A stretch of DNA of 22,251 nucleotides, taken from a virus. The stretch covers positions 1 through 22,251 of the IMG/VR virus record IMGVR_UViG_3300023049_000204. One strand, given 5' to 3'. Shown piece after piece: positions 12,443 to 19,146 of this stretch. The notes under the pieces were generated by a model. It searched no databases, was not told the origin of the DNA, and was given only the letters and a program-made list of their open reading frames with translations. How positions within the stretch are numbered: the stretch's first letter is position 1; each line of letters opens with the position of its first letter. The position numbers were made by a program, and so were the translations under genes.

Positions 12443-14165
12443 AGGTCAGCTCGAGCATCCGCAGCTTCGCGACGACGTCGTCGGCCATCTGCTGTCCGGT
12501 CGTGTTGACGGTCACGTTGAACTGTGACCCGGACGCCGCAGACTGCTTGTGGGTCGGCAGGACCGTCTCGCCTGCCATCAGCACAGCAGGGACCTCAAGG
12601 CCGGGAGGGCCGGGCACGATCCCGCCGTCGTGGAACGCGATCGACGAACCGATACCGCCGACCGGCCGGGGAGGGGTGTACGACGACCCGCCACCGGTGG
12701 ACCCACCAGAAGGCCGGTTGCGTGCCGGCGGCCGTGAACTGCTACCGCCACCACCGAAGCTGTTCTCGAGGTCGGCAAGTTCACCGGCGATGGAGCTGTT
12801 ACCGACGATCGGGATGTTCGAAAACGCCGACCGGATCGACCCGACAACGCCGGAAGCGAACGCTTCACCGGCCTTCTCACCGAGGGTCTGCATGGCCGGA
12901 ACGACGGTCTGCTGCAGGAACGGAAGGCCAGAGTTCGTCCACCACGGCACGACAATCTGGTTCCACAGGTTGACGATCTCTTCCCACGCCTGCCCTGCTG
13001 CAGCACCGATCCCGCCGGACTTGAACGCGGCTTCGATCCGGTCGAGAGCGCCGATGAACACCGGCTCGAACTCGGAGATGAACGACTCGCGGACGTCACG
13101 GAAGATGCCTGTGAGACGGACCTTCCAGTTGTCGTAGGCCGTGTCCGTGACACGACCCATCGTCCCCTCGACTTCTTCCATCGACCCGACGACGCCGCCC
13201 ATCGCAAGCACGACCTCAGGGCCGACGTCCCCGACGATCGAACCGAAGATTTCGACGGCGGCCTGCCCTCGAGCGATCGGGTCGTCGATCCCTTCAAGGA
13301 CCTCGGTGACCTCACCGAACGCGACTATGGCGTCGTCGCCGCCAGAGGCGAGACGCTGCACCATCTTCTCACCGTCGATGCCGATCGAGTCCAGCGCGTC
13401 GGACACCTTCGCGGTGTCCTCGGTGACCCGGGTGAACATCTCACGCAGGTTGTCTGCGAGCCGGTCGGCGTTCTCTGCACCAGCGTCGAGGCCGGCACCG
13501 AGCATCACACCGATCTGTGCGCCGTCGAGGCCGAGCTCCTTGAAGTCGTTGGCGTACTCACGGAGCACGTCAAGGAAGTCGTCACCGCGGTCTGCACCGT
13601 TGACGAACCCGGCAGCGATCGCGTCGAACGCTTCTTCGGAGTCGTCGACCAGGTCGTTGGCGATCATCTGACGGACGGCCTGCAGGACGTCCATGACGTC
13701 CGCCTCGAACACGTCCGCCAACGTCATCGCGTTCTCGGTGATGGACTGCACGGCACCGTCGCCGACCTCGCCGATGTCTCCGAGCTGTTCCTGCACTTCG
13801 GACACGACCGACAGGACCTCGTCGTAGCTTTCGCCCCACGCACCGGCGTACACCTCGGAAGCGATCCTGCCGGCGCGTTCTGCCTCTTCGGGGGTGAGCA
13901 GGAACCGGGCGGCCATGATGTCGCGGGACGCTTCACGGTTCAGTGCTTCGCCGACGGACGCGGCGAACACGCCCGCTGCTGCACCACCGGCGAGGGCGGC
14001 GGCACCAGCGATCCCGCCGAACGCCGCCTTGGCGGCTTCGCCGATCTTGTCGAACGACCCCTCGGAGTCGGACGCGAACTTGTCGACCTCACGTGTCGCA
14101 CGGTTCAGGGCCCGCTTGAGCTTGTCGGCGTCCGCAGCGATGATGAACTCTGCTGTGCGTGCCAC
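12435..14165 (-). CDS. Tape measure protein, 576 aa
   Basis: The start is GTG 14165, two bases after the chaperone stop (TGACGTG). The protein sets tail length and is ejected with the DNA. An N-terminal helix binds the chaperone or tail (A-D-A-D-K-L-K-R-A-L-N-R-A-T-R-E-V). A hydrophobic Gly/Ala segment follows at about 46-70. The long helical middle includes the recurring tape-measure motif S-I-G-I-D-G-E-K-M-V followed by G-G-D-D-A-I, V-L-E-G-I-D-D-P-I-A-R and A-A-V-E-I-F-G. The C terminus has a Gly/Ser/Pro linker and F-H-D-G-G-I-V-P-G-P-P-G with L-M-A-G-E-T-V-L-P, also typical. At 576 residues and about 1.5 angstrom per residue, the tail would be short, near 85 nm. Confidence 0.95.
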   Translation of the reverse strand: MARTAEFIIAADADKLKRALNRATREVDKFASDSEGSFDKIGEAAKAAFGGIAGAAALAGGAAAGVFAASVGEALNREASRDIMAARFLLTPEEAERAGRIASEVYAGAWGESYDEVLSVVSEVQEQLGDIGEVGDGAVQSITENAMTLADVFEADVMDVLQAVRQMIANDLVDDSEEAFDAIAAGFVNGADRGDDFLDVLREYANDFKELGLDGAQIGVMLGAGLDAGAENADRLADNLREMFTRVTEDTAKVSDALDSIGIDGEKMVQRLASGGDDAIVAFGEVTEVLEGIDDPIARGQAAVEIFGSIVGDVGPEVVLAMGGVVGSMEEVEGTMGRVTDTAYDNWKVRLTGIFRDVRESFISEFEPVFIGALDRIEAAFKSGGIGAAAGQAWEEIVNLWNQIVVPWWTNSGLPFLQQTVVPAMQTLGEKAGEAFASGVVGSIRSAFSNIPIVGNSSIAGELADLENSFGGGGSSSRPPARNRPSGGSTGGGSSYTPPRPVGGIGSSIAFHDGGIVPGPPGLEVPAVLMAGETVLPTHKQSAASGSQFNVTVNTTGQQMADDVVAKLRMLELTYG

Positions 14166-14166
14166 G

Positions 14167-14340
14167 TCAACCCCCCCAGAACTCGTTGTGGCCCGGCTGG
14201 GCCGTATCGTCGGATGTGGCAGGACGCAACGCGTCCGCGTACGTCTGCAGCTCGCTCATGGTGAGCCGCTCAACGTCCCACGGATGTATCCCGTAGTGTC
14301 GTGACAGGGCCGGCAAGGCATGACGCCAGGCGGCCCTCAC
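14167..14340 (-). CDS. Tail assembly chaperone, C-terminal (GT-type) reading frame
   Basis: The 57-residue segment A-A-W-R-H-A-L-P-A-L-S then Y-G-I-H-P-W-D-V-E-R-L-T is the characteristic second part of actinophage tail assembly chaperones, in the -1 frame relative to the first part. It can be reached in two ways: by a -1 frameshift near the end of the first frame, giving a fusion of about 152 residues, or by reinitiation at a GTG that overlaps the first stop as GTGA (14340-14338). No classical XXXYYYZ slippery heptamer is evident in the last codons (CCG GAA GGG TGA). The frame is open upstream as far as 14457, so a slip further upstream is also possible. It assists polymerisation of tail tube around the tape measure. 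Confidence 0.8.
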   Translation of the reverse strand: MRAAWRHALPALSRHYGIHPWDVERLTMSELQTYADALRPATSDDTAQPGHNEFWGG

Positions 14341-14624
14341 CCTTCCGGGTCTGGCTCCTCGACGACGTCGAGACGGACAGGCCGCTTGCCGGACACGGTC
14401 GCTGCGACGTCGGTCCACGACACGTCCGGTTCGCCGTTGCGGCGGCGGGCGAGCCACAGCACGGTCGCGGTGACGTCGAGGTCGAGGTCGCCACCGCCTG
14501 CGGACCCCATGATCTGGGCGACAGACCGGCCGGTGGCCCGACGGCAGTCGGACGCGTCAATGGCGGTGTAGTCGTTCAGGCCGACCTCGAGGTCGACCCC
14601 GTCGTGCGTGACCTTGACGATCAT
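14337..14624 (-). CDS. Tail assembly chaperone, N-terminal (G-type) protein, 95 aa
   Basis: The start is ATG 14624 with AGGAG about 8 bases upstream; longer frames overlap the gp10-like gene and are rejected. The short acidic protein (V-T-H-D-G-V-D-L-E-V-G-L-N-D-Y at the start, ending D-V-V-E-E-P-D-P-E-G) lies immediately before the tape measure gene, the conserved place for the G chaperone. Its stop is followed by the second frame described separately. The pair keeps the tape measure soluble and recruits major tail protein. Overall family assignment rests on position, length and the partner frame. Confidence 0.82.
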   Translation of the reverse strand: MIVKVTHDGVDLEVGLNDYTAIDASDCRRATGRSVAQIMGSAGGGDLDLDVTATVLWLARRRNGEPDVSWTDVAATVSGKRPVRLDVVEEPDPEG

Positions 14625-14632
14625 GCGGTCTC

Positions 14633-15130
14633 CTAGTTGACGTCGAGGAACTTGCGCAGCTCGCGGGCGAACATGTCCTCGTAGAACCGGCGGACCCACT
14701 CCTCCGAGTTGCGCATCGCCGGGTAGATCACGTACCCGGCACCGCCCGCGAACTTGTCCTTGGACGGGTACTGGTTGCCGCGCCACACCGGGAACTGGCG
14801 GTACTGCTTGGAGCCGAACTCGAGACCGAGCGACCACGGCGACGTGGCGTAGCCGATCTTGATCGACGCCTTGGTCTGGGCCCGTGACGTGCGGATGGCA
14901 TTCGCGCCTGGCTGGGACATCTTCTTGTACAGGCGTCCCAGCGGGACACCGTTGGCCTGTGACCGGACCGACACGCGAGCGGCCTGCTTGCGTGCTTCTT
15001 CTGCGACGTGCTCGCCGACCTTCTTGTTGGCCGACTTGATCACGTCGGTCGCGCCGGACCTGCTGAGCGCCCGTAGCGACTTCGTGGCAGCGGAGAACCC
15101 GACGAGCTCAACGGTGAACTCCGACGCCAT
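14633..15130 (-). CDS. HK97 gp10-like neck / tail-completion protein, 165 aa
   Basis: The ATG at 15130 starts one base after the major tail protein stop (TGACATG) with GGAG upstream. The N-terminal helix (A-A-T-K-S-L-R-A-L-S-R, then V-I-K-S-A-N-K-K-V-G-E-H-V-A-E-E-A-R-K) and L-G-L-E-F-G-S-K-Q-Y-R-Q-F at about 107-119 are signatures of the gp10/HK97 family. The L-x-x-E-F-G motif is the strongest. Such proteins sit at the head-tail joint. The usual position is before the major tail gene; here the gene lies after it. The C-terminal helix F-Y-E-D-M-F-A-R-E-L-R-K-F-L is typical. Confidence 0.85.
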   Translation of the reverse strand: MASEFTVELVGFSAATKSLRALSRSGATDVIKSANKKVGEHVAEEARKQAARVSVRSQANGVPLGRLYKKMSQPGANAIRTSRAQTKASIKIGYATSPWSLGLEFGSKQYRQFPVWRGNQYPSKDKFAGGAGYVIYPAMRNSEEWVRRFYEDMFARELRKFLDVN

Positions 15131-15131
15131 G

Positions 15132-15554
15132 TCAGACTCCGACGCCGCGGGTGATCACGCCGGTGACACGGAACGTGGCCGACACCTCTGCGAGGTCACC
15201 CACGGTCGCGTCGACCGGAGACGAGTCGATCAGGATCGACGACCCGGTGAACTCCGGGTTGCCAGCGCCAGCGACCGCAGCCGTCGGCCGGATCACGACC
15301 TCGGCCGCGTCACCACCGAGCAGCGGGAACAGGATCGAGTCGACACCCGACGCGGCGAAGTCCTGGATGAACTGGACCGTGACGGTGGCCTGCTTGAGGC
15401 CGTTGGTGAACTCGCGCCAGCCGGCCGAACCCATCGAGGTGATCTCGACGTCGTCGGACGACGACGAGATCGACACCGACATGACGTCGTCGGACAGGTC
15501 GGTGCCGTCGAGCGAGAAGAAGGCGTCTGTGTAGACAAGGGGTGTGGTCGCCAT
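15132..15554 (-). CDS. Major tail tube protein, 140 aa
   Basis: The ATG at 15554 has GGAGGAAT just upstream, a strong ribosome-binding site fitting a highly made structural protein. Residues 1-70 show the tube fold pattern: a first beta strand (P-L-V-Y-T-D-A-F-F-S-L), then D-G-T-D-L-S-D-D-V, V-S-I-S-S-S-S-D-D-V-E-I-T-S-M-G, and L-K-Q-A-T-V-T-V-Q-F-I-Q-D-F. The C-terminal strand set ends in A-T-F-R-V-T-G-V-I-T-R-G. It polymerises as rings around the tape measure. It is short, with no extra immunoglobulin-like domain. Confidence 0.88.
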   Translation of the reverse strand: MATTPLVYTDAFFSLDGTDLSDDVMSVSISSSSDDVEITSMGSAGWREFTNGLKQATVTVQFIQDFAASGVDSILFPLLGGDAAEVVIRPTAAVAGAGNPEFTGSSILIDSSPVDATVGDLAEVSATFRVTGVITRGVGV

Positions 15555-15557
15555 CGT

Positions 15558-15743
15558 TCATTCCTCCGTGTTGGCGGGGTGGTCGTCGACGTCGTCGACG
15601 GTGTCGTCCGGGTCCGGGGTCGGGCCGAACAGGTCGGGTCGTGCACGCACCGCAGGTGCGGTGTCGTCGAGGACGTCCCCCAGCGCGATGCGCACAGGGG
15701 ACGTGCCGATCACGGTCGTGAACGTGGCTAGGGCGACGGCCAT
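15558..15743 (-). CDS. Small head-tail region protein, 61 aa, acidic C terminus
   Basis: The ATG at 15743 overlaps the previous stop as TGATG, and the stop lies three bases before the major tail gene. The protein has a short hydrophobic N-terminal part (A-V-A-L-A-T-F-T-T-V-I) and an acidic, proline-rich tail (D-P-D-D-T-V-D-D-V-D-D). It is too short for a usual head-closure protein. It could be an accessory of tail tube assembly. The longer frame upstream in the same phase is shadow. No family is recognised. Confidence 0.65.
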   Translation of the reverse strand: MAVALATFTTVIGTSPVRIALGDVLDDTAPAVRARPDLFGPTPDPDDTVDDVDDHPANTEE

Positions 15744-16153
15744 CACTTGTCCTTCACGTAGACGACCACGGAGAACGTGATCGTCAGGGCGTCGCCGCCG
15801 GACAGCGTCGACTGTGTGAACCCGGAGATCGTGGGGACGTGAAGGTCTGCGGAAATCCCACCGAGGGTCCGGTCGGACAGCAGACCGTCGACGACCGTGC
15901 CGGCGAGCTCTTCGAGTTCGATCTGCGCCTGCAGGATCGTGGAGAGCTGCACGTGCACGTCGACGTCCCACGTGAGCCGTGCAAGTCCGCGGCCCATCGC
16001 CTGGTCTCTGGTGACCCACTCCGAAGCGGGCATGACCACTGCGGCAGGTAGCTGCATCTGTCCCGGGACGTACCCGTACACGTACAGGCCAACGACGGTT
16101 TCGAGGTTGGCACGCAGCCCGTCGCGGGCCCCGGCGATGTCGACGGACGGCAT
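15743..16153 (-). CDS. Probable tail terminator or head-tail joining protein, 136 aa
   Basis: The ATG at 16153 overlaps the adaptor stop as TGATG. The pattern is an N-terminal helix (A-G-A-R-D-G-L-R-A-N-L-E-T-V-V), then strands (Q-L-P-A-A-V-V-M-P, T-W-D-V-D-V-H-V-Q-L-S), a middle helix (I-E-L-E-E-L-A-G-T-V-V-D-G-L-L) and a terminal strand (T-I-T-F-S-V-V-V-Y-V). Alternating helix and beta sheet of this length fits tail terminator proteins of the gpU type, which cap the tube. Its place between adaptor and major tail protein supports that. A separate head-closure gene is not recognised, so it might cover that role instead. Confidence 0.72.
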   Translation of the reverse strand: MPSVDIAGARDGLRANLETVVGLYVYGYVPGQMQLPAAVVMPASEWVTRDQAMGRGLARLTWDVDVHVQLSTILQAQIELEELAGTVVDGLLSDRTLGGISADLHVPTISGFTQSTLSGGDALTITFSVVVYVKDK

Positions 16154-16806
16154 CAGGCGAAACCCATGTCAGAACCGGTGCGGTACGGACGGACGAGCAT
16201 CTCAACGTCAGCGTCGAGGCGGGACAGCAGACGGACACCACCACCGTCGAACGTGACCCCGGCGATCCCGAACGGTGCCTCGCGGACACGCTTGAAGATG
16301 CGGGACGCCTGGATGAGGGTCGCCTCGATGATCTCGGGCGGTGTCGTCGGGTAGCCGAACCTGCCGGTGACACGGACCCCGTCGGGGACGCCGACGGGCC
16401 AGCCGTCGTTGTCGAGCAGGATCACCAGACGGGTGTACGGGGCGCCGTTGGCGACGACGGCATGCTTCGGTTCAACGTCGAACGCGTCACCCAGCACGTA
16501 CACGTCGTTCCAGTCGTGGTCGCCGTCACGGTCGATCGCGACCTCTGTGGGCTCTGCGACGAGGCCGTAGTCGCCCGGGTTGTCGTAGGCGATGGTCAGA
16601 CTGTTGGCGTCACGGGCGGTGAAGTACCGCACGACGTCTTCGGTGTCGGCCCAGAACCTGCGACCGCAGTACCGGTCGATCGCCCTCGAGGCGGTGTCGA
16701 TCGCACGGGTCAGTGCGACGTCGTCGGTTGCGGTGGCGGTAGGGATGTTGAGGGCGGCCTTGAGCTCGTCGCCGTCGCAGTACCCGTTTGTGGGTGTCAC
16801 AGCCAC
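16153..16806 (-). CDS. Head-tail connector (adaptor) protein, 217 aa
   Basis: The start is GTG 16806 with GGAGG about 7 bases upstream. The N-terminal part (G-D-E-L-K-A-A-L-N, then T-R-A-I-D-T-A-S-R-A-I-D-R-Y-C-G-R-R-F-W) is the standard pattern of phage head-tail adaptors that attach below the portal. Residues about 55-150 form beta segments and P-P-E-I-I-E-A-T-L-I-Q-A-S-R-I-F-K-R is the next helix, a recurring feature. F-G-I-A-G near residue 178 and the C-terminal helix with V-R-P-Y complete the family pattern. The gene follows the small zinc-finger gene with a 36-bp gap. Confidence 0.87.
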   Translation of the reverse strand: MAVTPTNGYCDGDELKAALNIPTATATDDVALTRAIDTASRAIDRYCGRRFWADTEDVVRYFTARDANSLTIAYDNPGDYGLVAEPTEVAIDRDGDHDWNDVYVLGDAFDVEPKHAVVANGAPYTRLVILLDNDGWPVGVPDGVRVTGRFGYPTTPPEIIEATLIQASRIFKRVREAPFGIAGVTFDGGGVRLLSRLDADVEMLVRPYRTGSDMGFA

Positions 16807-16842
16807 GTCAGACCTCCATCAGTCCGGCAGGGATCGCCCTGG

Positions 16843-17085
16843 TCATCGGTCGTGGCTTGCCTGGTGGATCGCGAGACCACGACCGTTCTTGAACGTCCGT
16901 CCGCATTCGGGGCAGGTCGCGTCGTCAGGTGCGACCGTTGCCGTACGGACATCGTCCTGCGGGGCAGGCCGGGACGTTGGGACCCCGGCGAGCTCGAGCT
17001 GCCTGTCGACCTGCGCGGCACGGTCGGTCATACCTCGGGCGAGGTAGCCGTCCCGTTCTCGGATGAGGGCTGCAACGTGCGACAT
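16843..17085 (-). CDS. Small C2H2 zinc-finger protein after the capsid gene, 80 aa
   Basis: The ATG at 17085 has AGGAG 5-6 bases upstream. The N-terminal part is helical with many charges (V-A-A-L-I-R-E-R-D-G-Y-L-A-R-G). The C-terminal 25 residues hold C-P-E-C-G-R-T-F-K-N and L-A-I-H-Q-A-S-H-D, spaced as a classical C2H2 finger. Such proteins are common between capsid and adaptor genes in actinophages, where their job is not established. It follows a hairpin that may separate its expression from the capsid message. Confidence 0.85.
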   Translation of the reverse strand: MSHVAALIRERDGYLARGMTDRAAQVDRQLELAGVPTSRPAPQDDVRTATVAPDDATCPECGRTFKNGRGLAIHQASHDR

Positions 17086-17102
17086 GTGAACTCCTGTGGG
17101 TA

Positions 17103-17132
17103 CGTGGCCCGCACCCGAAGGTGCGGGCCACG
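17103..17132 (-). terminator. UUCG hairpin after the major capsid gene
   Basis: A 13-bp perfect stem (17103-17115 with 17120-17132) carries a loop reading TTCG on the minus strand. It lies 18 bp past the capsid stop. No U run follows (ACCCACAGG), so it is an I-shaped hairpin that may act as a partial terminator or protect the 3' end of capsid RNA. It shares the ACC-TTCG-GGT centre with the terminator at 5469-5494. Confidence 0.75.
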
Positions 17133-17150
17133 GACGTCAGACCGTCAAGG

Positions 17151-18473
17151 TCAGAACGTCGGGGCGACCAGGCCCGTCCCGGAGATCACCGAGAACGCCG
17201 TCGGGTACCGGCCGGCCGTGTACGCGCTGTAGCCGTACACGACGGCCTTCACCGTCAGGTTCCCACCGGCGGTCTCCTCGAACGTGAGCGACCGCGGTGC
17301 GGCAGCCTCGTCGGAGAAGAAGTGGCTGTCCGCCATCCGCGCGACGATGATCGCGTCCTCGTCGGTGTCGCCACCGAGGTTGGTCGGGATGTTCGCGTCG
17401 GTGTAGACGTTGAGACCCAGCAGGGTCCCGACGACCACGCCGTAGCCGTTGGACGACAGCAGACCGGCAGCATTCTGCGGACCGTTCCCGTTCGGCACGA
17501 TGATCGGACGGGCCGACGCGTCGACGTTGGCGAGGAGGAACGCCCACCGGCGCGGGTGCATGAAGATCGCGTCGGGGGCCGCGAAGCGGTTCGACTGGAT
17601 CTGCTGCACTGCGTCAGCGAGCTTGGGGTACAGCTCAGCGACGGTCGGGGTCGCGTCGGTGTAGGTCACCGAGTTGATCCCGGCCGTGCTCAGGACACCG
17701 AGGTGGGTGCCGGACGTGCCGTCAGCGCCGATCGCCGAAGCGTCGACCGCGGTGGCGTAGGCCGACGCGAGGTCGGCGAAGATGATCCGGTCGACGTTGG
17801 TGCCACGCTCGATGGACTGGCGGGAGATGTCCTGCTGTCCAGCGAACGTCCGCACGTTGATCGCGAGAGTGGTCTCGTCGAAGTTCGTCTCGGACACCGC
17901 AGCGTTCTCGGACGCCTGCGCTGCTGCGCTGGTCCCGGTCGTACCGCGAGGGATGTTGAGGACCATGCCGTCGTTCGGCAGGTTCTCCTGAGACGACGCG
18001 GCGCACCAGGGCATCCCGGCACGGACCACCTCGGCGTACAGCTCGGTGAGGAACTGCGGCACGACGAGGGCACCGAACGCCGAGGTGCCGACGTCACGGG
18101 TCTCGTGGGCCTCCGAGAACCGACGCAGACGGTCGGACGCGGTGATGTCGCCCTTGTTCGACCGGATCTGGTCGTACACCCACGAACGGTTCGAGTTCGG
18201 GGCGTACAGGTCAGGCTCGACGACACGGTCGACCTTGGGGGCGGGCTTCTCGGCGGCGCGGGTGAGCGACACCTCGATGTCCCGGAGCTTGTTGGCGCGC
18301 TCCTCGGCGGCGTCGACCTTGGTCTGCAGGTCGTTGACCTCGTCAACGGTTGCGTCGAGGTCGGCGTCGCTGGTGGCGTCGTCGTCGATGGCGGAACGGA
18401 GCTCGACCTTGGCGGTCTCGAGCTGCTCACGCAGGCGGGCCACGCGGGCGGCCTGCTCGTCGTACTTGGACAT
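17151..18473 (-). CDS. Major capsid protein, HK97 fold, 440 aa
   Basis: The start is ATG 18473, with AAGGAGG 8 bases upstream and one base after the protease stop. An earlier in-frame ATG is rejected because it lies inside the protease gene. Residues about 1-75 are a charged coiled coil (A-A-R-V-A-R-L-R-E-Q-L, then L-Q-T-K-V-D-A-A-E-E-R-A-N-K-L), the delta domain that guides assembly and is removed by the protease. The mature part begins near 95-125 (V-G-T-S-A-F-G-A-L-V-V-P-Q-F). It contains I-P-R-G-T-T, the stretch Q-D-I-S-R-Q-S-I-E-R-G, A-P-D-A-I-F-M-H-P-R-R-W, and the terminal strands. There is no separate scaffold gene. It forms the icosahedral shell. Confidence 0.96.
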   Translation of the reverse strand: MSKYDEQAARVARLREQLETAKVELRSAIDDDATSDADLDATVDEVNDLQTKVDAAEERANKLRDIEVSLTRAAEKPAPKVDRVVEPDLYAPNSNRSWVYDQIRSNKGDITASDRLRRFSEAHETRDVGTSAFGALVVPQFLTELYAEVVRAGMPWCAASSQENLPNDGMVLNIPRGTTGTSAAAQASENAAVSETNFDETTLAINVRTFAGQQDISRQSIERGTNVDRIIFADLASAYATAVDASAIGADGTSGTHLGVLSTAGINSVTYTDATPTVAELYPKLADAVQQIQSNRFAAPDAIFMHPRRWAFLLANVDASARPIIVPNGNGPQNAAGLLSSNGYGVVVGTLLGLNVYTDANIPTNLGGDTDEDAIIVARMADSHFFSDEAAAPRSLTFEETAGGNLTVKAVVYGYSAYTAGRYPTAFSVISGTGLVAPTF

Positions 18474-18474
18474 G

Positions 18475-19146
18475 CTAGTCCTCCTTGGAAAGACTCTTGA
18501 TGAGCTTCTGGGCACGGAGTCGTGCCCTGCTGATGGAGTCGTCCTCGGTGCTGGCAGGCGTGGACGTGACGTCCGGGGCCTTCCCTGCGGGCGTGGACTG
18601 CTCGGGACCGTCAGGTCCCGAGGGCTTGGAGCGGTACTCGGCGAGCATCTGCTCGAGCCGGTCCGCGGTTCTGTCGTTGAGGTCCTCGACGGACCGTGCC
18701 ACGACGGTGGTGTCCTCGTACCACGGGTAGGTCACGACGGACACGTCGTGCAGTGCTACCTCACGCAGCTCGCGGACCCCGTCGGCGGTGTAGCCGTCCT
18801 GGACGACCCGGAACCCGAACGACATGCCGGTCATGTCGCCGCGCTTCACGGCAGACAGCACGTCGCGGGCCAGCTGCGAGTCCGGGTCAAGGTCGGCCTT
18901 GACCATCAGGCCACGGTCGTCGGTGGACAGGTCAAGGGTTCCCGACTTGGTGCGGGCCAACGGCAGACCGTCGTGGTTCAGCAGCAGCCGGACGTCGGCA
19001 CCGTGGTTGAGGGTGCGCTTGAACGCTGTGCGGGTGACGACCTCGCCGTGGGCGGGAGAGTCGAACACGGCGGCGTAGCCGGACAGCCGGAGCGTGTCAC
19101 CGTCGGTGTCGGCCCGAAGTTCGGTGTCGATGTAGTGGCGTGCCAT
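18475..19146 (-). CDS. Prohead maturation protease, HK97 family (S78), 223 aa
   Basis: The ATG at 19146 overlaps the portal stop as TGATG with GGAGG upstream. The catalytic residues can be placed: His58 in L-L-L-N-H-D and Ser109 in G-M-S-F-G-F. The third position is in L-H-D-V-S-V-V-T-Y-P-W-Y, where an Asp (134) stands where most family members have Glu. Residues 20-45 hold G-Y-A-A-V-F-D, the family's typical N-terminal strand. The last 60 residues are charged and Ser/Thr-rich, probably self-cleaved. It cleaves the capsid delta domain during head maturation. Confidence 0.94.
   Translation of the reverse strand: MARHYIDTELRADTDGDTLRLSGYAAVFDSPAHGEVVTRTAFKRTLNHGADVRLLLNHDGLPLARTKSGTLDLSTDDRGLMVKADLDPDSQLARDVLSAVKRGDMTGMSFGFRVVQDGYTADGVRELREVALHDVSVVTYPWYEDTTVVARSVEDLNDRTADRLEQMLAEYRSKPSGPDGPEQSTPAGKAPDVTSTPASTEDDSISRARLRAQKLIKSLSKED

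Noticed and set aside
9351-12527. Very long plus-strand open frame opposite the minor tail genes
   Set aside because: It is antisense to four well supported tail genes, is rich in Arg, Pro and Gly, and shows no domain. G+C-rich codon structure on the other strand keeps the frame open.
12435-14165. Plus-strand Ser/Thr-rich frames opposite the tape measure gene
   Set aside because: They are antisense shadows of the helical tape measure protein and have no start signals.
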